Assembly: GCA_002104905.1 (NCBI GenBank)
Contig: MCFE01000829.1
Span: forward strand, 1 to 22,500
Source of the DNA: Basidiobolus meristosporus CBS 931.73
Taxonomy: Eukaryota; Basidiobolomycota; Basidiobolomycetes; Basidiobolales; Basidiobolaceae
Length of the DNA stretch: 22,500 nucleotides
Direction: 5' to 3'
Below are positions 15,104 through 22,500 of this stretch, piece by piece. The notes beneath the pieces were generated by a model. That model did no database searches, was not told the DNA's origin, and saw only the letters and a program-made list of their open reading frames with translations. Numbering within the stretch: position 1 is the first letter of the stretch; the number at the start of each line of letters is the position of its first letter. A program made the position numbers and the translations under genes.

Positions 15104-15206
15104 ACATCACATTGTCAATGTTTCATGCTCAACTTCATACTTTCAATAGGCAACGCCCCATACTAAGCCTCATTGTAATTAACAGAAGCCACTCGGTGAT
15201 GTTTGT

Positions 15207-15270
15207 ATAGTTCATCAAGCTGCGGTTTTCATAGTTCCTCAAGCTGCAGTTTTCATAGTTCCTCAAGCAC
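15207..15270 (+). repeat. Tandem repeat, 24-bp unit, 2.6 copies
   Basis: The unit begins ATAGTTCCTCAAGCTGCAGT. Copy 1 is 15207-15230, copy 2 is 15231-15254, and a partial third follows. It lies in the spacer between B-6 and A-6. Confidence 0.85.
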
Positions 15271-15379
15271 AAAGCTAGAAGCTCTGATAGTTTCTTCCTA
15301 ATGCTTGTATCATAGATTCGATTGAAACCCATCAATTCTGCGAAGTGTCGTAGATGCAATGTCTATTAACCTGGTTTAG

Positions 15380-15387
15380 TATATAAA
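15380..15387 (+). promoter_or_regulatory. TATA box of A-6
   Basis: TATATAAA, but only 28 nt before the ATG at 15408, where the other copies have 47. The leader has lost about 19 nt. Confidence 0.6.
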
Positions 15388-15407
15388 TCGAGTGTTCAGC
15401 ATTCACA

Positions 15408-15648
15408 ATGTACAAGCAACTTACCGCAGCTGGTGCTCTACTAATGGTCGCCAGTGCCCTTGGAAGTCCCGTGGGTGCGTCAAGCACAAATCTCCGATAG
15501 AAGCCCACAAAGCGGCCTAGTGGTGAAGAAGTTCTTGTCCAACAGGGAAGAAGATGCGCAGAATATTCGACACTACATCGATGGTATTCTCAGCCAGATG
15601 TCAAGGAATACTCTTATAAAATAACTGGCCTATGCACATGAATAGATT
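15408..15648 (+). pseudogene. A-6: A-type gene lacking the whole tail
   Basis: From ATG 15408 the frame encodes MYKQLTAAGALLMVASALG and stops at TAG 15498-15500, caused by the same 17-nt loss as in A-3. The pro-region codons follow out of frame up to ATGTCAAGGAATAC (15598-15611). There the sequence jumps directly to a piece of the 3' UTR (ACTGGCCTATG, then GAATAGA in place of GAATAAA). The acidic segment, the Gly/Tyr/Arg tail and the CDWGC end are deleted. It is the last and most decayed unit at the right edge of the array. Confidence 0.85.
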
Positions 15649-16199
15649 TTTGCTACTTGGCGTATGTGTAGTGAGTGCAATATAACTCGATAGTATGCGT
15701 GGCTTGGGCCTCTAAACGTAATTTAATGCCGTAGTGATTCTTTCTTGTCTGAATGCATGCAGAGTTCGATCGACGAATGTGAGTAAAGAGTAACAATGAG
15801 CTGGAACGAATTGTTCTTTCTACTTTTGACAAAATCACACGCCGACTCTTATCGCCGTATCAAGTAACCTTCAATTAGGCACTTTATCTGTTTTCTTATG
15901 CTACTCTGTACAGATTACTATGGATAGCTTACTATGGATAGCATATATATAAACTTTATTCTTTGGTATTGCACATCCATAATATGGTCATATGGGCAAG
16001 GAGCTCTTATCCTTCATATTTATATATGTTGTTCTTATTATATTTATTATTGTTACCATCTTTGGAGTGTATCTATGCATGGTTGATTGATAGTTTTGAT
16101 TGTCAGAGTAAACGAGTATTGTAGTTGTGCATAATGCCTCATTTTTTTGCTCCATTGTATTAATCTGTTACTATTGTGCTAGCCGTCAACTTGCTGATA
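15649..16199. other. Right edge of the array
   Basis: A short remnant of block F is visible at about 15705-15800 (GCGTGGCTTGG, GAATGCATGCA). At 15915-15942 the 14-bp word TTACTATGGATAGC occurs twice in tandem. No gene is seen. CpG becomes rare towards the right end. Confidence 0.5.
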
Positions 16200-19100
16200 C
16201 TTTTAGCCATCAATCAGCAACTCTTGTTCAAATCAGTCATGTCTACTGATGCATTGGGGCTCCAGATTATATCAAAAAATTTGCCCCTTTAAAGACTAAG
16301 GTACCATGAAATCATCTAGTTCTGCTTTCAAAACTTTGTATAGGTAGTGTGCTACATGAATATAGATTAATGCTTCTTTTAAAGCAGTAAAGGTATTGTT
16401 TAGTCCTTCCCCAAAGTCACTGTGTAGATGTTGTAAAGACCAGAGTATTTCTGCTCTTCCTCTATGGCCAGTGAAGGCAGTATAGGTGCTGCTTGTGTTA
16501 CATGACTTCCAACTTGCTTGTACCTGTCAATTTGCTTGTTTTAAAGCCTTCTATATACTTGTGTTATTTTGCAGCCCTCTGAGTTGTCAGAGTTGATAAA
16601 TGTTGAATAAAGTACTTGAGTGAATACTTGTTCCACCATGATCAATCTGAAACTTGCACCTCTTCTGATAATGTGTTGGTATTTGACTTTTATTCCAAGG
16701 GTATTTATCTGTCACTCAACTGGTGCTTTCCTTCTTATTTCTATTCAGAAATATTCATGAAAGTTTTGTGCAACTTATTGTCAAATTGATGTGTCTGTTG
16801 TTTGGTCTAGCCTCCTGTTAGTGTCTATTCCTCTTGTCTGCTCAATAGCTAGGGCCAGAGATATTGATCTTTATTAGCTCCATTAAGCTCTGAGTTCAGT
16901 AAACATTACAATGGTATTTTGCTCATCTTTAACTACTTTTCTACTCAGCGTAAGTTAGCTGCTAGAGAAAGCTCAAAGAACTAAATTTAAAAGGACAAAG
17001 GGACTCTATGCTAGCTGATTGTTGAACAAAGGGTTACCAAGCCTGTGTGTAGAGACAACAATGATCCCCATTCAGCTGCTAAGCTGTGAGTTTGGCATAT
17101 ACAGACTGTCTATAAATCAATGTAATTAGAACTATGAAATACACATAAGTCACTCTAAGTGGTGGAAATATACATGTCTTCACAGTGCTCAGTTAATAGG
17201 TTGCACACTAACTTAATCAGTGTATGCAAGGCAGCCACAATGTAGTTGTAGCAAAGCATTTCTTAGTAAAGTCCTGCAAGGTGATGCTATTTCTGGTGAT
17301 CACTGGTACTAGACCAGCTGTTGTTGTATCCCTAAACCTGCACAAGTCCCCAATATCAGTTTCCTTAATTATTTAGTCTGCTTGTCCTTTAGAAATGCCC
17401 AAAAGGCATTACACTAATCTGAAGCAGTGCTACACTGCAATGCTATGAATGAGTAGGTGATGTATATCTGCTCTGCCTTACTATTGCTGCAATGGATGCT
17501 ACTATGATGCACCCTTGTAAATTTAACCTCATTGAAAATCTCAAAGTTGGAATAAATCTGATTTTCTGCTAGTACTCAGTTGGTATTCTGATGGGATTTG
17601 AAGGTATTCAGCTGTTATTTTTTCTTCAAGTTGTTGGTTGCAATTTTTGTTTGAAGTAGTAAGCAGCTGTTAACCAAACCTGGTATGAATGCCAGTTGGC
17701 CTATCCTCCTCATACAGAATATATGTGCTGGTCATTCCAACAGGTAGTGCCTGATATATAAAGAGGTGTATATATAGAACACCTGAATTGAGCCAACATT
17801 ATGGTGGTATTTTGCTGACCATCTCAAAGTCCTTTCTGTTTGGGAAGAGTGCTTTGGTGCATATGTTGGGGACACAGGAGTAGCAGCTGATATTACTAAT
17901 TCTAATATTTCTGAGCTTCACATATATATTTGCAATCTACTTTACTGCAGGTAGGTTGTAAACCTAGTATATCACATACTAGTTCACTTTACTGTATTCA
18001 ACAAACTAATTCCAGTTGGGAGACAGTAAGTCTATATTTGTAGGCAAATATAGGATCACATGTGTAGAGAAGCAGTGGGCCTTATCAGTGCTCTGATGAA
18101 TGGCAAACTGGCAATGCAGTACTTGAGCTCTACTTTTGAGTTGCATAGCTGCAATTGTTGCCTTAGACAAAACCAATGCATCTACATATTTCTATAGCTA
18201 CTTCCTCAGAATTGCCAATGTTACTTGCTTAATCTCCTATTGAATCCTTGGTACTGATGGATATAGTCCTTGTGTGCTCAGTTAAACTGGTAATTGACTC
18301 TATGGTTTAAGTTATGCTCAGGAGACTAATTTAGGAGCCAAGAGCATCTTATGCACTTCAATACAGCTATATAACTCTATGTATGCTTTGCATACTCAAG
18401 TGACAGTATTTTTTTGTGGTACTCTCAGCTTTAATTCATTGGTTGGCTGTCATGTCATCTTCTATACTATAATACCAATGATACTGATGAGTTATTTGGC
18501 AATTGTAGATCACTAGAGCTACATGCTTGATACTGGGCAGTGAGCTACCATGAATGAGACAAAAGTGGGCTCAAAAAAGGTGACCAGGCACATATTGATC
18601 ACATCTAAATATAGCTACGGCTAAAAAATGGTGTGGAGCAATTCTGCAATTTACTGAAGCCCTCACCAATTGAATCAACAGTGGCCTGGAAATAGGTAAT
18701 CATCATGTACTGCACCAATGATGAGCATACTCAGTTCTGATAGCTCAATAGTAGTGGTTATACTAAGTGGTATATATTTTCATGAATGAAATATGTATAT
18801 TCAGGCAAAGCTAATGCATTAACAGACTGTGCAAATCTTTAAACACTTAAGATTCAAAATCCTTACCATTATAGTATCAGATAGCTTAAGCTACTTACAA
18901 GCTTTCATAGCTCATCAGAATGCAACATATATATTTGGTGTGTTTGGTTGTCAACTGGTGGTTATGCCATTGAGTTGCAAATGTTTTGTCAAGTTACTAA
19001 GTCAAGGTCAAACAAAGTCCAATGTAAGTCTGATATGCTGCTTTGCAGCACATTCCATCACTGCACAACATGATGTGGCACCCTTTGATACTTTGGGCAT

Positions 19101-21900
19101 TTTTCATGATGGCCATACTTATTCAACACTATCAATTGACTTTGAAATGTACAATGTGATAACTGTGACAACCTTTGTGGCAGAGCAGCTGTTCAGTACA
19201 TCTGGACTGTTGTAATTATTAAGTTGTCACCTAAATATTCATACTAACTTAATCACATAGATCTTACTCTTTGATAAGCATTCTGCCCTGACCAAATTTC
19301 TAGTTGGGGCTTAGTTAGAATATTCTCACCAAGTTACCAGGTACTCAGATTATGATCTTTCTCAAAGCTGACCAAAACCCCCAAACTTTGCATACATATT
19401 CTTGGGACCTTCCTTAACAAGCTCTACATGTCTTTTTGCTCTACTCTATCAACAGTATAAATACTGTACTTTTGATCAATCAATTTATCAGTGAATAACA
19501 TGTTAGTTGACCAGTTCTCCACATCACTTGCAATGCTCCTCAGAATAATGCTGCCAGAACCATGCCTTAGGTGCTAAACACTAGTAAGCCTCATCTGCTG
19601 TCACATATGTGACAAAGTTACAGTGCTGGTCTGTGGAAAGCATGGCATTTATGACATGCAGCCTTGAGCATCCATACAGATTTGATATGTTCCAAGTACT
19701 TACAATGCATTTATTTTTTGTAGGAGCCAATTGTGTAGTTCTCAGCTTTTTGCAGATTAAAGGACAGAATTAGCATTCCAAAGGAGTGATCATGGAAATA
19801 ATCCATAGTATTCTGGTATTTTCTTATAATGGGAAGGGCTTAGATAAAGACAAAACAAAATCTGCACATTGAGTGCAAGTCTTGTGGTGGAATAAAATGT
19901 CAGTAACTGCTGAAGGAGTAAATGCACTGCATAGCTAAAGCTTGCTTATTTTGAACTCACAGCTTTGGTATCTATTGGAGATAAGCTACTTGGTTAAGTA
20001 CTTTGCAGGTTTACCAATGTAGCAGAGCTTATTAACTGATTCATGTGCTTGCAGCCAGATAAGTAAACAGGTGTAAATACAGAGTGCAGCTCTAACTGAT
20101 GGTAGATGATACGCATCTAAAATTGGGGCTTCACATATGGCTTCTTTTATAGGACTCATGGTATGGATTAAAGTTCTAAGGGTGCTGCAGCCCTTTGCAA
20201 GTTTTTCAATTTCAATTAGCTTACTGTGGCTGCACAAAATGCACTGTAACAATGTAAGCTCTCTCTGACAACTATAGTTGTCCAAAAGCAAAAGCCCATG
20301 TGCAGTGCTACAACAGTAAGGTATAATGTAAAGCAAAGCCCTAAGAAAAATGATAAGAAAAGACTTGATAAATTACGTTATAGTGTCAGCCAAATTCTAA
20401 ATTTCTCAAACTCTAGATGCACCAGTTATTGGCTGTCAGACAGACAAGCAGACATATTTTCCAGCAGGAGACTAGGCCAACCAGCATGCACACCAAATTT
20501 AATGATCAGTTACTCAATACTTCCCACAAACATAGCAACTGAAAATCTGAGGGGAGACCACCTGCTGAATACCAGCCAAATGCCATCAGAGTATCAGCCA
20601 AATACTAGCTGAAAATCAATTTAACACTTACTTTAGAACTTCTTGTGGAGAAAGCTGTGTTAAGGATACCTGATATGAGTAAATACTTAATATTTTAGCA
20701 GCCAATGTGATTGTTGAGCTGTTAATTGCTTTTCTTCAGATGCTGCACTGGTTTAAGTGATAGAGTGCTTCAATCTCACCTAAACTTAAGAATGTAATAA
20801 TAACAATGTACACTCATGCAAATGTATTGTATAGTTGCCAGCTCCTTAAGTCAGAAGTGCTTAAAGTACTCAAAGTGTCATAGCTTGCTTCATATTACCA
20901 TACAGTTGCACTCTTTAGCAGGGCATTGCTTTGGTGTGTCATAATATGTAATGTAGTAGCAAGCTTATCTAAGGTAGTGTAAGCAGCTAATGAGCTCACA
21001 ATTAACTATATTAGAAGATGACCTTATGTAATGTAGTACCCTCGTGGGAAACAGAAGAATAAACTTAAATGTTTTATAGTGGTACATTGATGGTATTCCT
21101 GATATCTTGCTGTCAACTTGAGGAAAATATCTTATTTGTAAATCTCTGAGGTCAATGAGCTGGTTGCCAGCATATCTCACCTGAGAATTGCTCAAACATG
21201 CCTTCCAGTATGCATATGTTAGTGTACCCAAGAAGGCCAAACATCATATATTAGAAGTTGCAAATTTAAAAAAAATTGAGCTTTGGCTGATGTTATACTA
21301 GTATTTATCAGGTTACAGTGGGTTATTTTCAGTGAAATATCAGCCTACTTATCAAGTCTAGCAAAGTACATATTTTCTGGGAGGATTTTATCTACTCAAT
21401 GCTGCTATTGCATAAATACTATATTGCCAAGCAATCAAATATCTATAGCCATAGTTATACTTGGTTAGGTAATAGCTATGTGTTCTACACCCTGCTGTGT
21501 ACAAGAAGACTATGATCAGCCTGTGTAATAGGCTCAACCTATTTCTCATTGTATGCTATACTATGTACAAAGTCCTTGGCCAAAAAGCCTTCAGAGCACT
21601 TTACACCACTTTGTAGGCAAGATTAAAAATGACATACAAACCCAAAAAATGCAAGCCCAAAGGGTTCAATTATATTGACCCATTAATCTGTGAGCTTGCA
21701 AGCCAAGATGTGTTAATAATCAAGACTAGACTCCTACTGTACATAAAGAATATGTTGCATGATGAATGAGGTGTCTAATTAAAATTAAAGGCTTTGATGA
21801 AAGGAATAATGACTTTTTACTGATAAACAGATATGGCAATATTCACAAACAACCTACAGTTGAATTGACTCAGTGGATAAATAGAACAAGCATTGTCATA
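16200..21900. repeat. CpG-starved, gene-free block, probably decayed repeat DNA
   Basis: In about 5.7 kb I count only about five CpG (near 16949, 18617, 20111, 20375 and 21042), while the genes to the left have many. TG and CA are abundant, as expected if CpG had mutated to TpG or CpA. Stop codons break up all frames; the longest frame (18829-19215, 128 codons, plus) shows no family motif I can name, and part of the opposite strand reads about as well. I could not find terminal repeats, a reverse transcriptase or a transposase. It looks like old methylated or RIP-like repeat DNA. Confidence 0.5.
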
Positions 21901-22500
21901 GTGCACGTTGGAGATATTGGTGTTTTACTGATGCTGCAATCCAAAATAAAGCATTATATGGTAACAAGTATGTAAATTAGGCACGCTTGTAAAACTTCAC
22001 TAACAGTATCTAGTATTATTGCTCGATCCGAGAAATTGTATTGGAGTAGTGATCTGCAGCCTATGCGTGTTTCAGTTTGCTTAGATTGCTATGCATATCA
22101 CCAGGGTTCAGGGTGATCGGAAGTAAACCGTATGTTACTCCGTTTAATGCAACAGTGGTACTATGCATGGACTTGAACTATGCCTTTTCATAGAACCCCA
22201 ATCAATGAAGCTCATGATTGAAAACAACAGACGCTGCAAGTGTTGAAATGAGCTGAAGTAAATGGAAGGTTTTTGGCGAAAAATTGATGATAGTAGGATA
22301 TAAGAAAATGGGGTTTTGCCGGAGGAAATTTTCATGCAGGTCTTCCCTGTCGTAAGGAGAAACAGTCAGCCGATCAGACAGTGCTTATATTCATGCTGTA
22401 TAACGTCATACATTTATGTGTCAGTTATTGATTTACTATCATATATTGGGATCGCTGTTAACCTGTGTAAGTCAGGCATTGTAGTAACAGAAGTGGTGCC
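21901..22500. other. Right end, no gene seen
   Basis: CpG dinucleotides return (GCTCGATCCGAG near 22021, GATCGGAAG, CCGTATG), so this is a different kind of DNA from the block before it. Short frames on both strands lack recognisable motifs. A T-loop-like GTTCAAGTC on the minus strand near 22173 is not part of a tRNA fold. Confidence 0.4.

Noticed and set aside
162-15648. Animal origin, because Gly/Tyr-rich antimicrobial peptides are best known from nematodes and arthropods
   Set aside because: The short intron with a GTATGT donor and ACTAAC branch site, the intronless compact genes and the abrupt CpG-depleted block suit a filamentous fungus better. The resemblance is compositional only.
18829-19215. 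128-codon plus-strand frame in the CpG-starved block
   Set aside because: No recognisable domain. It uses a non-ATG-supported context in decayed DNA, and the opposite strand reads comparably. Such a length is not surprising there.
22144-22220. Possible tRNA on the minus strand (T-loop-like GTTCAAGTC)
   Set aside because: I could not form an acceptor stem, a D-arm or an anticodon arm around it.
1-22500. CRISPR arrays, bacterial operons, rRNA genes
   Set aside because: No evenly spaced short repeats with unique spacers, no ribosome-binding sites with clustered frames, and no rRNA-like sequence were seen.

Overview
The window looks like nuclear DNA of a filamentous fungus, most likely an ascomycete. 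The evidence is small secreted-protein genes, TATA boxes at a fixed distance from the start codons, AATAAA-type poly(A) signals, and one convincing 70-nt intron with a GTATGT donor, an ACTAAC branch site and a TAG acceptor (positions 2280 to 2211, minus strand). I cannot name the genus. A CpG-starved block at the right end fits a genome that mutates methylated or repeated DNA.

Positions 160 to 15,650 hold a tandem array of one degenerate cassette, present in seven versions called 1, 1b, 2, 3, 4, 5 and 6 here. A full cassette has three genes for small secreted proteins. B and A are paralogous plus-strand genes. Each encodes a signal peptide, an acidic pro-region and an Arg/Gly/Tyr-rich tail ending in CDWGC. 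E is a convergent minus-strand gene for a different secreted protein with two cysteines. Intact members are A-2 (3516-3965), A-4 (8246-8695), A-5 (12307-12756), B-5 (11423-11842) and E-1b (complement 1942-2368, one intron). All other members are broken by short deletions, lost start codons or lost segments. Cassettes 2 and 4 are near-identical over about 1.6 kb. Cassettes 5 and 6 also share about 1.5 kb of upstream DNA.

Between cassettes 3 and 4 an unrelated insert of about 1.5 kb (6125-7618) carries a minus-strand reading frame of 355 codons with one in-frame TGA. I do not recognise it securely; an old virus-derived (nucleoprotein- or capsid-like) gene is a weak hypothesis. A non-coding repeated block (F) with an 11-bp minisatellite lies downstream of the E genes.

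From about 16.2 to 21.9 kb there is no credible gene. I count only about five CpG dinucleotides in that stretch, so it looks like decayed, heterochromatin-like repeat DNA. The last 0.5 kb has normal CpG again and no gene I can support.

How the genes work together is inference. A and B look like precursors of cationic Gly/Tyr/Arg peptides kept neutral by an acidic pro-piece, and E is a secreted partner or neighbour of unknown role. The array shows birth-and-death evolution typical of antimicrobial, toxin-like or effector families. No function has been shown.
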